Positions 32,292 through 39,553 of a DNA stretch of 39,553 nt are shown here, one piece after another. Origin of the DNA: an uncultured Lachnospiraceae bacterium (lineage in GTDB: Bacteria; Bacillota; Clostridia; Lachnospirales; Lachnospiraceae); contig CAJUFE010000010.1 of the NCBI GenBank assembly GCA_910585635.1, positions 68,416-107,968 on the forward strand, given 5' to 3'. Made by a program: the position numbers and the translations under genes. The notes beneath the pieces were generated by a model. That model worked only from the letters and a program-made list of their open reading frames with translations, was not told the origin of the DNA and searched no databases. The number at the start of each line of letters is the position of its first letter. The stretch's first letter is position 1.

Positions 32292-32362
32292 TGCCTCAAA
32301 AGATGGGCACGGTAGTACGGCAGAGCATGGACTGCTCTGCCGCCGCGGCATCTTTTGAGGCA
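32292..32362. other. Long nested hairpin downstream of the transposase remnant
   Basis: TGCCTCAAAAGATG (32292-32305) is inverted at 32349-32362, and CGGCAGAGCA (32318-32327) is inverted at 32333-32342 around a five-base loop. It lies in an otherwise gene-free stretch (32117-32448). No T-run marks it as a simple terminator. It may be the end of a mobile element or a structured RNA. Confidence 0.55.
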
Positions 32363-32448
32363 CTCACCTGTCTCTGGATCATTTACAGACCTTCTCCACA
32401 ATGGACTGGAAAAGGAAGGGGCGACAGCCGCTCATCCCGGCAGGCTGC

Positions 32449-33213
32449 TCAAGAGCCCATGCTCTCTGCGATCTGCTCGATCGCATCCAGCGATAGACTG
32501 GGGATAAACCCTTTGATCTCCTCGACCGAAAACCTTCCGGACTGTAACATGTTCACTGCTGTCTGCCTCGCCTCTTCCTTGCAGGTGCTCTCATAGTCTA
32601 AGATCGCCACACTCCCGTCCTCCAGCTCGAAGAGGTTATCCATCCTGAGCTCTCTGGCCCGGACGATCGGGATGTTGGTGGGGCGGACATCCACTACCTT
32701 CAGATCGCTCCCCAGGCCGAACAGGGAAAGGGGCTTTCTCTTTGCCTCTTTTGTCTCCACCTTTCTTTTGATCCTTTCTAGCCCGCTGCTATGCGGCACT
32801 GGCCGAAACCCCTTTATCCAGGAACGGTCAGGGCTACTCTCCATGTTATGAGCATAACATAGCTTTTGTGATCTTGCAATATATGTTGGGTTATAATGTA
32901 AAATATCCCCATGGATCCCCATGATGTATTCCTTCGAGGCGAGCCCGGCGTCCGTACAAACGATGACCTGGTCGAGGCCATAGTCCCGGATCACCTTCTT
33001 CTCCAGGGGCTTTAAGGTGGGCTGCTCGATGAGCCTGGCCGCCTCCCGGTGGGAAGATAGCTTCGAGGAAGGGGAGAGTATCCTGGTATAGATCAGCTTC
33101 GAGAGGATATCGTTGAGGTCATAGGAGAGAGCATGGCGGGAAGAGATATCCTTGCAGACCTTTGTCCAGCCCCAGGCTGTAGTAGATATTCTGGAGGAAG
33201 AGACTTCCGTCAT
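32449..33213 (-). pseudogene. Chimeric remnant: IS1634-family transposase fragment joined to an Rpn-like fragment
   Basis: One open frame of 254 codons combines pieces of two families. The N-terminal part SYDLNDILSKLIYTRILSPS (about 29-48) and VIVCTDAGLASKE (about 84-96) match IS1634-type transposases. The intervening segment with the first catalytic Asp is missing, as are the true N-terminus (a TAA lies upstream in frame) and everything after the second Asp. From about residue 165, RARELRMDNLFELEDGSVAI followed by LDYES resembles the core of Rpn/PD-(D/E)XK proteins, and VNMLQSGRFSVEEIKGFI resembles their C-terminus, with the middle deleted. It is almost certainly non-functional as a transposase. 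Whether the fused frame is translated is unknown. Confidence 0.7.
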
Positions 33214-33300
33214 ATTCTTTACAGCCTCGAGAAAAAGACCATTTTATGGGGAACTTCATAAATTTTTAAAGTTTTCCTAGATTTTTTTAAAGGGCGCAAG

Positions 33301-33329
33301 TTGCGAAATGAGGCGGAAAATGGTATACT
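33301..33329 (+). promoter_or_regulatory. Promoter of the polysaccharide locus
   Basis: TTGCGA (33301-33306), a 17-base spacer ending TGG, and TATACT (33324-33329) form an extended -10 promoter about 90 bases before the first glycosyltransferase. Confidence 0.7.
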
Positions 33330-33421
33330 ACACTAATGCTATATGTTAAAAGATACAGATCTTCTGTGGAGGAGGGCCTGATCAGGCCTTTTGGTGCTGC
33401 TAGATCAGGGATGGAGGGAAC

Positions 33422-35329
33422 ATGGAGGTCCAGCTTCAGAGCATATTAAGACCATCAAAGGATATCTGTGATGTATCCGCGTTATACTATCATCAGTATG
33501 CGGACAGGATCGAACTTGATGGATATTTTAATCTCTTCTATATTGAAAAGAGAAAAGCCTATACTACGATCGAAAGGCTTTTTTTATCGATCCGCGCAAA
33601 AGGGTATGACAGCCTGATCCTGTACCATGACCGGACCGCGGTCGAGGAGATCGCGTTGGAGCCGGAGATGGAAAAAAGCTATAAGGTCGAGCTACCCTAT
33701 CAGCAGTATCAGGACGGCGTATTCTGGATCGCGGCCACAATGGGGAAAAAGACGTCTGGAGAGCGGCAGAGAGAGGGACAGGATGGAGAGCTTCCCGGTG
33801 ACGGTGATGACAGGCGCGCCCAGGAGTGTGATGGCGACGATATCCGGCTCCTGGAGGGGATGTTCGTTGCAGAGGTGGAGGAGCATGCGGTGCGTCCGGT
33901 AGATATCGGGATCGATATCTGCACATACCGGAGGGAGCCCTATGTATCCCGTAACCTGGCCCAGTTAAAGACAAGGCTTTTAGACCGCGAGGAGCTGGAG
34001 GTCTCTTCTCATATCCGGATCTATGTGGTGGATAACGGGAAGACCCTGGATCAGCATCCGGATATCCAGCAGACCGTGGTGGCCTCCCATGGCCGTATCC
34101 AGATCTTCCCCAATAAGAATGCCGGGGGAGTCGGAGGCTTTACCAGGGGGATGCTGGAGATCCTGCGGGAGAAAGAAGCATACCACCTGACCCATGTGCT
34201 GCTCATGGACGACGATGCCATCGTGGAGCCGGATACGCTGGTCAGGCTTTACGGGCTGCTGCGGACCTTGAGGCCGGAATGGGAAGATGCCGCTGTCGGT
34301 GGCGGGCTGATGCGGGAGGATCATCCCCATATCCTGTTCTGTGCAGGGGAGGCCTGGGAAAATGGCACCGTCCTCCACCCGGAAAAAAACCTGGATGTGC
34401 GGGACTTTGACACAGCGGTCTGCCCCTATCTGACCAGTACAGGGAATGAGCGGAGCTGGTACTCCGCCTGGTGGTGCTGCTGCTTTTCCTTAAAGGTGGT
34501 CCGGGAAGATAACCTGCCCTTGCCTGTGTTCATCCATCAGGATGATATCGAATTTGGCCAGCGGAACCAGAAAAAGGGCTTTTTGTTCTTAAATGGGATC
34601 AATGTGTGGCACAGGGGCTTTGAACTGTCCTTTAATGCCAGCACCCTTTACTATGATATCCGGAATGGGGCGATCGCGATCGCGCTATATGGGACAGGAG
34701 ATAGGAAACGGGCGATCCTCCGCTTTGTGATGCGGTCCCTGACCGTAGCCGTGATCAGGATGCGGGACCAGGATGCCGAGACGGTCTACCAAGGAGCTTT
34801 AGACTTTTTAAAGGGGCCATCCTGGCTGTGGAGGCAGGACCCGGTCCGTGTAAATGATCGAGTAAGGCGGCTGATCAGCCAGTATATGCCTGTGGAAGAG
34901 GTCATGGGGCAGCTGACAAAGAAAGAGGCCATGGACTTGCAGCGGCAGATCGATAGGTTCTGGGACGGATCTTCCATGGAGAAGATCCTGGAAAGCCCGG
35001 AGAGGAAGAAAAAGGCCTCCTGGCTCCATCTGGTGACCTTTAACGGCCTCTTGTTGCCCCACGACAGGACCAGGATCAAGATGCTCACTTCCCTGGATCC
35101 GCCCTGGGAGGTGTTCCGCAAGAAGAAGGTGGTCTGGTACGAACCGGGAAGTAAAAAAGCGCTCTTAGTCCAGCGGGACATGAGAAAAACGAAAAAAATG
35201 CTGAGGCTCTATATGAAAATATGGATCGCATCCCACAGGTATCTCGACGCGGCCTTAGCCGACTATCAAAAGAACATGGTCCGGATGTCTGACGGAAAAG
35301 CCTGGAAGGAGTATCTGAAGGAAAAATGA
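33422..35329 (+). CDS. GlfT2-like galactofuranosyltransferase-family glycosyltransferase (GT2), first copy
   Basis: This 635-residue protein has the three-part GlfT2 layout: an N-terminal beta-rich domain (about 1-145), a GT-A core (about 155-400) and a helical C-terminal domain. The metal-binding triple Asp is D263-D265 (LLMDDDAIVEPD), the Trp pair lies in WYSAWWCC, the acidic pair D374/D375 is in HQDDIEF, and the His is H397 (NVWHRGF). Spacing closely follows mycobacterial GlfT2, which polymerises UDP-galactofuranose into galactan; that sugar here is inference. Residues about 105-145 are a low-complexity Glu/Gly/Asp/Arg insertion. No glf (UDP-galactopyranose mutase) is in the window. GGAGGG precedes the ATG, and the stop overlaps the exporter permease start (ATGA). 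Confidence 0.87.
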   Translation: MEVQLQSILRPSKDICDVSALYYHQYADRIELDGYFNLFYIEKRKAYTTIERLFLSIRAKGYDSLILYHDRTAVEEIALEPEMEKSYKVELPYQQYQDGVFWIAATMGKKTSGERQREGQDGELPGDGDDRRAQECDGDDIRLLEGMFVAEVEEHAVRPVDIGIDICTYRREPYVSRNLAQLKTRLLDREELEVSSHIRIYVVDNGKTLDQHPDIQQTVVASHGRIQIFPNKNAGGVGGFTRGMLEILREKEAYHLTHVLLMDDDAIVEPDTLVRLYGLLRTLRPEWEDAAVGGGLMREDHPHILFCAGEAWENGTVLHPEKNLDVRDFDTAVCPYLTSTGNERSWYSAWWCCCFSLKVVREDNLPLPVFIHQDDIEFGQRNQKKGFLFLNGINVWHRGFELSFNASTLYYDIRNGAIAIALYGTGDRKRAILRFVMRSLTVAVIRMRDQDAETVYQGALDFLKGPSWLWRQDPVRVNDRVRRLISQYMPVEEVMGQLTKKEAMDLQRQIDRFWDGSSMEKILESPERKKKASWLHLVTFNGLLLPHDRTRIKMLTSLDPPWEVFRKKKVVWYEPGSKKALLVQRDMRKTKKMLRLYMKIWIASHRYLDAALADYQKNMVRMSDGKAWKEYLKEK

Positions 35330-36114
35330 AGATGTTCAGGGAACAGATGGGGAACTTTAAACACTATATGCCGCTGTTAGAGCAGCTAGTGATCAAAGAT
35401 ATCAAATTAAAATACCGGAGGAGCTTTCTGGGATATCTCTGGAGCGTTCTAAATCCATTGATGATCATGGGGATCATGATGCTGATCTTCTCGAACATGT
35501 TCCGTTTTGATATCGATAATTATCCGGTGTATCTGATCATCGGGCAGACGATCTTTAATTTTGTTTCGGAGTCTACGAACCAGGCTATGTGGTCGATCAC
35601 CGGGAACGCGGCGCTGATGAAAAAGACCTATGTTCCAAAATATATCTTCACCCTTTCCAGGATAACCAGCGGCTTTATCAATATGCTCTTTGCCCTGGGC
35701 GCGATGCTGATCGTATTCCTGATCTGCCGGGTCCGCTTCACCTTGAACATGCTGTTCATCCCGGCGATCCTGCTGCAGGTCTATGTCTTTGCTTTAGGCC
35801 TGGGGCTGTTCCTGGCTCAGGGGACGGTGTTCTTCCGGGATATCCAGTATATCTACAGCGCCTTCCAGACGGCCTGGATGTATGCGACCCCCATTTTTTA
35901 CCCTATCGATCAGCTCCCCTTCAAGCTGATGTGGCTGATCAAGCATTTTAACCCATTGTATGCCTATATCACACAGTTTCGCACGATCGTCCTGGAAGGG
36001 ACATTTCCGGACGGGAGACTGATCCTCTATGGGACCTGTATGTCAGTGGCGATGCTGGGGATCGGCAGCTGGGCTTTTATGAAGACACAGGACAAGTTTA
36101 TCCTTTATATATGA
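35326..36114 (+). CDS. Polysaccharide ABC exporter permease (Wzm type)
   Basis: This 262-residue ABC-2 family permease has six predicted transmembrane helices and the family opening LVIKDIKLKYRRSFLGYLWS (about 21-40). That segment is typical of O-antigen, teichoic-acid and galactan exporters (Wzm, TagG, KpsM). It moves a lipid-linked polymer across the membrane with the ATPase encoded next. The ATG overlaps the glycosyltransferase stop by four bases, indicating translational coupling. It lacks a cleavable signal peptide, as expected. Confidence 0.92.
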   Translation: MKMFREQMGNFKHYMPLLEQLVIKDIKLKYRRSFLGYLWSVLNPLMIMGIMMLIFSNMFRFDIDNYPVYLIIGQTIFNFVSESTNQAMWSITGNAALMKKTYVPKYIFTLSRITSGFINMLFALGAMLIVFLICRVRFTLNMLFIPAILLQVYVFALGLGLFLAQGTVFFRDIQYIYSAFQTAWMYATPIFYPIDQLPFKLMWLIKHFNPLYAYITQFRTIVLEGTFPDGRLILYGTCMSVAMLGIGSWAFMKTQDKFILYI

Positions 36115-36133
36115 TGTGTATGATGGTGGAGAG

Positions 36134-36874
36134 ATGGATGAGAGAGTTGCAGTGAGCGTGGAGCACGCGGTGGTCCGCTTTAATATGGCATCAGAGCGGA
36201 TCGATAATCTGAAGGAATACTTCGTGAAGCTGATGAAACGGGAGCTGATGTTCAAGGAGTTCCTGGCATTGAAGGATATCAGCTTCCAGGTGCAGAAGGG
36301 CGAGGCCTGGGGGATCATCGGGACCAATGGCTCCGGGAAATCCACCTTGCTGAAGCTGATATGCGGGATCCTAAAGCCTTATAAAGGAAAGGTGACGATC
36401 AATGGTTCGATCGCCCCGTTGATCGAGTTGGGCGCCGGGTTTGACGGGGATCTGACCGCAAGGGAAAATATCTTTTTGAACGGAGCTGTGCTGGGATACG
36501 ATAAGCATTTTATGCAGGCCCATTTCGACGAGATCGTGGAGTTTGCGGAGTTGTGGGACTTCCTGGACATGCCGATCAAGAACTATTCTTCCGGTATGGC
36601 GGCCCGCCTGGGCTTCGCCATCGCCACGGTGGTGCGCCCGGATATCCTGATCTGCGACGAGGTGCTGGCAGTAGGGGACTATGCCTTCCAGCAGAAATGC
36701 GAGCAGAGGATGAATGAGATGCGGGACCGGGGGACCACCCTGCTGTACGTGTCCCACTCGATCGACTCCGTGCGCTATGTATGCGACCACGCCCTGTGGC
36801 TGGACCATGGGATCGTGAAGATGGCGGGGGATGTGATAGAGGTGGGGGATGCTTATATGGAGGCGTCCCGATGA
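36134..36874 (+). CDS. Polysaccharide ABC exporter ATPase (Wzt type, short form)
   Basis: This protein of about 246 residues partners the upstream permease. It has the long N-terminal lead-in of Wzt/TagH proteins (VRFNMASERIDNLKEYF), Walker A GTNGSGKST, the signature YSSGMAARLGFAIAT, Walker B ILICDEVLAVGD and the switch His in YVSHSIDS. It ends soon after the nucleotide-binding domain, so it lacks the C-terminal carbohydrate-binding domain of long Wzt proteins. Export is therefore expected not to depend on recognising a chain-end modification. The ATG at 36134 has a GGTGGAG very close by; a GTG at 36116 would add six residues and is a real alternative. Confidence 0.92.
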   Translation: MDERVAVSVEHAVVRFNMASERIDNLKEYFVKLMKRELMFKEFLALKDISFQVQKGEAWGIIGTNGSGKSTLLKLICGILKPYKGKVTINGSIAPLIELGAGFDGDLTARENIFLNGAVLGYDKHFMQAHFDEIVEFAELWDFLDMPIKNYSSGMAARLGFAIATVVRPDILICDEVLAVGDYAFQQKCEQRMNEMRDRGTTLLYVSHSIDSVRYVCDHALWLDHGIVKMAGDVIEVGDAYMEASR

Positions 36875-36984
36875 GCGTTTAAGGATGAAGGATCACGGGT
36901 CCGATGAAAATGGGAAAATGGATCTGCTAAAAACGGATATGCTAATAAAGAAACAAAGAAACGATCGTGAGAGAGGGCGAAGAG

Positions 36985-38802
36985 ATGGAATATAAGATAC
37001 AGAAGCTCGTTTTTCCAACCGAGGCAAAGCACCAATTATGTAAAAAGCTGTTTTATCGAGGGAGCGAAGGTTATCTGGACCGGGAGAAGGAAGAACTCCA
37101 CCTGGGGAAAGGGCAGATGGCGGATTTTGCTACCTATCTGAATGCTTGCTCTTATCGGAAGTGGCGGAGGTATACGAAGGCGGGGAAAGCCGCCTTATAT
37201 CTTGATGTACAGGGTGAGTTTGAGCTGTGTATCGTGGGCTACAGTAAAAATGCACTGAATGTAGAGCGCACAGAGTATACGATCCAAGGACATCAGATAG
37301 AGGAACGCAAGACCATACGCTTTGGATTTCCAGATAATGATGATCAGATGCTGGGATTTGAGATCACGGCGAAAGAACAGTGTACGCTGTTTGGGGGATA
37401 TTTCGCAGTTGAGGTAGATGAGACGGATATCAATGATATTGAGTTGTGCATTGCGACGACGACATGCAGAAAAGAAGATTTTATAAAAAAGAATGTTGAG
37501 CTGTTAAAAAAAGATATCCTTGAGACGGATGAAGAAATAGGCGAGCATATCTATGTTCATGTAGTTGATAATGGACAGACATTGACAGATGATGATATCA
37601 ATGGCAGGCATGTCTATTTACATCCAAACCATAATACGGGAGGTTCTGGCGGTTTCGCAAGAGGGATGATCGAGTCTTTACACCAAGATCCTAAAGCGAC
37701 CCATGTACTTTTAATGGATGATGATGTTCTTGTATTGCCAGAAAGTATTAAAAGAACATATCATCTTTTGAAATTGAGAAAAGAAGAATATAATAACTAT
37801 TTCATTAGTGGCGCAATGTTGTGTTACGAAGAACCCAATGTTCAAAAGGAAGATATCGGAACTGTTATGCCAGATGGCTATTTCCGTCCGCTAAAACCGC
37901 AACTTGAACATGATCAGTTGATCGATAACTTGGAAAATGAAAGTGAGTTTGTAAATAGAAAGAATGAATATGCGGCATGGTGGTATTGTTGTATCCCTGC
38001 GTCGGTGATCGAAAAGAACGGATTGCCTTTACCGCTCTTTATACGTTGGGATGATGTGGAGTATTCTTTACGTTGTAAGGCAAAGATGATCACTATGAAT
38101 AGCATCTGTGTTTGGCATATGGGTTTTTTAAACAAATACAATGTAGCGATCGATCGCTATCAAGAGTGTAGAAATATACTGATCGATAAAGCCTGTTCAG
38201 ATATCTTACACAACGTAGATGCTTATGACAGGCTTTATAAAGCATTTCGGACAGAAATGCTTCGATTTAATTATGATGGTGCGAGAGTCATTTTACGTGC
38301 CTTCGAGGATTATTTAAAAGGTCCGGATTTCTTGAAAGTAGATAGAGGAGAAAGGATACTGAAAGAAAATGTCAGATTGAATGAAAAGTATGTACCTTTG
38401 AATGAGATCGATGGAGGTGATATTGCAGATGTGTTATCTTGCTTAGATGATGAGCCAAGAAGATTTGTGGATAAATGGTTATACCGTTTGACTTATAATG
38501 GACAGCGGCTATGGCCCTTTAACTGGTATAAAAAAGATATCGCTTACGTTTCGTTCAATCATTCTTATCAACCTCAAAAAATGGCTATGCATGATAAGCT
38601 CATTGCGGTCAATCCATTTGATAAGACAGGAGCAGTAAGAAAAATTGATAAAAAACGTTTTAGGGAGTTGATAGCGAGATATAAGAAGGCTGATCATTAT
38701 TGTAAACAGCATCGAAAAGAGATCGAAGCAGCTTATCGTAAGGAAAGGCCGTTTTTAACTTCGGAAAGGTTTTGGAGGGAGTATTTGGAGATAGGGGATT
38801 GA
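36985..38802 (+). CDS. GlfT2-like glycosyltransferase (GT2), second copy
   Basis: This 605-residue paralogue of the protein encoded at 33422 has the same order of domains. Motifs are D245-D247 (LLMDDDVLVLPES), YAAWWYCCIP, D356/D357 in RWDDVEY and H378 in VWHMGF. The two copies differ widely in sequence, suggesting different linkages or an initiator/polymerase split like mycobacterial GlfT1/GlfT2. The ATG at 36985 follows GAGAGGGCGAAGAG; the frame extends to a GTG at 36967. Base composition changes inside the gene: roughly the first 250 bases resemble the upstream genes, while the rest is clearly AT-richer. That points to recombination within the locus. Confidence 0.87.
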   Translation: MEYKIQKLVFPTEAKHQLCKKLFYRGSEGYLDREKEELHLGKGQMADFATYLNACSYRKWRRYTKAGKAALYLDVQGEFELCIVGYSKNALNVERTEYTIQGHQIEERKTIRFGFPDNDDQMLGFEITAKEQCTLFGGYFAVEVDETDINDIELCIATTTCRKEDFIKKNVELLKKDILETDEEIGEHIYVHVVDNGQTLTDDDINGRHVYLHPNHNTGGSGGFARGMIESLHQDPKATHVLLMDDDVLVLPESIKRTYHLLKLRKEEYNNYFISGAMLCYEEPNVQKEDIGTVMPDGYFRPLKPQLEHDQLIDNLENESEFVNRKNEYAAWWYCCIPASVIEKNGLPLPLFIRWDDVEYSLRCKAKMITMNSICVWHMGFLNKYNVAIDRYQECRNILIDKACSDILHNVDAYDRLYKAFRTEMLRFNYDGARVILRAFEDYLKGPDFLKVDRGERILKENVRLNEKYVPLNEIDGGDIADVLSCLDDEPRRFVDKWLYRLTYNGQRLWPFNWYKKDIAYVSFNHSYQPQKMAMHDKLIAVNPFDKTGAVRKIDKKRFRELIARYKKADHYCKQHRKEIEAAYRKERPFLTSERFWREYLEIGD

Positions 38803-39206
38803 CGCTCTGTGGTTTTTAATGGGGGTGTTGATTGTCTGCAACGTTATTAAGATGGCATTTGGATAATATAGTGTCATATGCCTGCGTCTGGTATGTGTTA
38901 AATCGATGAAGGAGTCTATAAAGAGACAATCCCATCTAAGCAACAACAATATGAGATGGATAAGTGACCAAAATGGATGCGTATACAAGTTCTTGAGTTA
39001 TTTTGATAAACTTCGTGTATAATATTTTTCTGGGGCCACACGCTAATCTATCGGAATGATCCGTTTGCGGGATATCGGGAGGAAAAGCCTGCGCTTTAAA
39101 GCGCAGGCTGGTGGGGTGGGTTTAGAGTACACATTTTAATCTATTTATTTTATGGATGGAGCGATTACCTACCATTTATGAGTCAAAGCCTGTAAAGAGC
39201 CTAAGA
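38803..39206. other. AT-rich non-coding region with possible promoter and palindrome
   Basis: No convincing gene is seen. TTGAGT (38993-38998) and TATAAT (39018-39023) are 19 bases apart and could be a plus-strand promoter, though no plus-strand gene follows before the window end. A palindrome lies downstream at 39086-39109. Confidence 0.45.
39083..39109 (-). terminator. Palindromic hairpin, probable terminator for the reverse strand
   Basis: AGCCTGCGC (39086-39094) pairs with GCGCAGGCT (39101-39109) around TTTAAA. On the reverse strand it is followed by a short T-run (39086-39083) and lies about 100 bases after the membrane-protein frame. Confidence 0.6.
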
Positions 39207-39491
39207 CTATTTATTAGTCGCCGGATTGACTGCGGCGATCAATGAAGAACACAATGCAAAAATGCTAATAGACAATTCTCTATATGTGAAATGATTATGG
39301 ATAAAGGAATGATTTTTGGTAAAAAAGTACCATGCAAATGGATATAACATTACCAACAAATATGGAATAGCACAATAACATCTGATCTTTCTGATCGATA
39401 TACTATTCTTTGATATAATTAAGATTGCAGTTACAGCCATTAGTAAAATATAAGGAAAATGGTTTAAAGGTTCTAAGTTTTTTATTATCAC
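39207..39491 (-). pseudogene. C-terminal fragment of a polytopic membrane protein
   Basis: The frame encodes about 95 residues from a GTG, and remains open about 36 bases further upstream to a TAA. It has two or three hydrophobic segments (PYILLMAVTAILIIS, YLLVMLYPFAWYFF) and ends with NHSFIHNHFTYRELSISIFA. That ending resembles the C-terminus of large membrane proteins found in polysaccharide gene clusters, but I cannot name the family with confidence. The in-frame stop upstream suggests a frameshift or truncated gene whose N-terminal part lies, in another frame, beyond the window. It is convergent with the second glycosyltransferase and AT-rich like its surroundings. Confidence 0.45.
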
Positions 39492-39553
39492 ATCAAAAGA
39501 GTCTATGAAAGTTTTTCTGTAAATAAAGATTTAAAAGGTCTTCTATGATAAAA

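Noticed and set aside
38755..38988. Small reverse-strand gene after the second glycosyltransferase
   Set aside because: It has no ribosome binding site or family resemblance, and it overlaps the end of a well-supported gene.

Overview
The window reads as chromosomal DNA of a fairly GC-rich, low-GC-phylum (Firmicutes) gut-type bacterium, most likely a member of the Lachnospiraceae. This rests on the gene content: a YmfI-type reductase, a DUF1576 membrane protein, CvfB, long-form HPF, a lone MsmK/UgpC-type sugar ATPase next to a CdaR-like regulator, FtsEX followed by a coiled-coil M23 protein and an S41 protease, pilin-type isopeptide and sorting-signal features of a monoderm, and Rpn-family and IS1634-family elements. 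The species cannot be named from sequence alone.

Layout. 1-5.4 kb: a truncated Rpn-family nuclease/transposase, a zinc alcohol dehydrogenase with a repeat-derived insertion, an AAA-ATPase/PD-(D/E)XK protein, a lone HicB antitoxin and the EF-P modification reductase YmfI. 5.4-11.3 kb: a 200-bp inverted-repeat element, a thioredoxin reductase, a secreted SH3b-NlpC/P60 peptidoglycan hydrolase, a DUF1576 membrane protein and the ribosome hibernation factor HPF. 11.3-14.9 kb: a cluster of perfect DnaA-box sequences, secA, and tRNA-Gln(CUG) with its own promoter and terminator. 14.9-19.5 kb: an acyl-ACP thioesterase, CvfB with a repetitive charged tail, a YitT transporter-like protein and MsmK. 19.8-25.9 kb: a CdaR/PucR regulator, then ftsE, ftsX, an EnvC/PcsB-like M23 protein and a C-terminal processing protease, a plausible cell-division and peptidoglycan-hydrolysis cluster. 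26.2-32.0 kb: one 1955-residue surface protein (signal peptide, acidic and Pro-rich repeats, a long right-handed beta-helix, an FctA-like isopeptide domain and a degenerate sorting tail). 32.1-33.2 kb: hairpins and a decayed IS1634/Rpn chimera. 33.3-38.8 kb: a polysaccharide locus with two GlfT2-like glycosyltransferases flanking a Wzm/Wzt ABC exporter. The final 0.75 kb is AT-rich and holds a membrane-protein remnant.

The most unusual property of the window is the density of short tandem-repeat arrays with different unit lengths (15, 16, 21, 26, 36 and 37 bp). They lie just upstream of start codons or as in-frame insertions and linkers inside proteins. Other points worth a second look are the DnaA-box cluster upstream of secA, two related long inverted-repeat elements, and the galactan-like glycosyltransferase/ABC locus. 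All calls come from reading the sequence and from remembered family features. No database search was possible.
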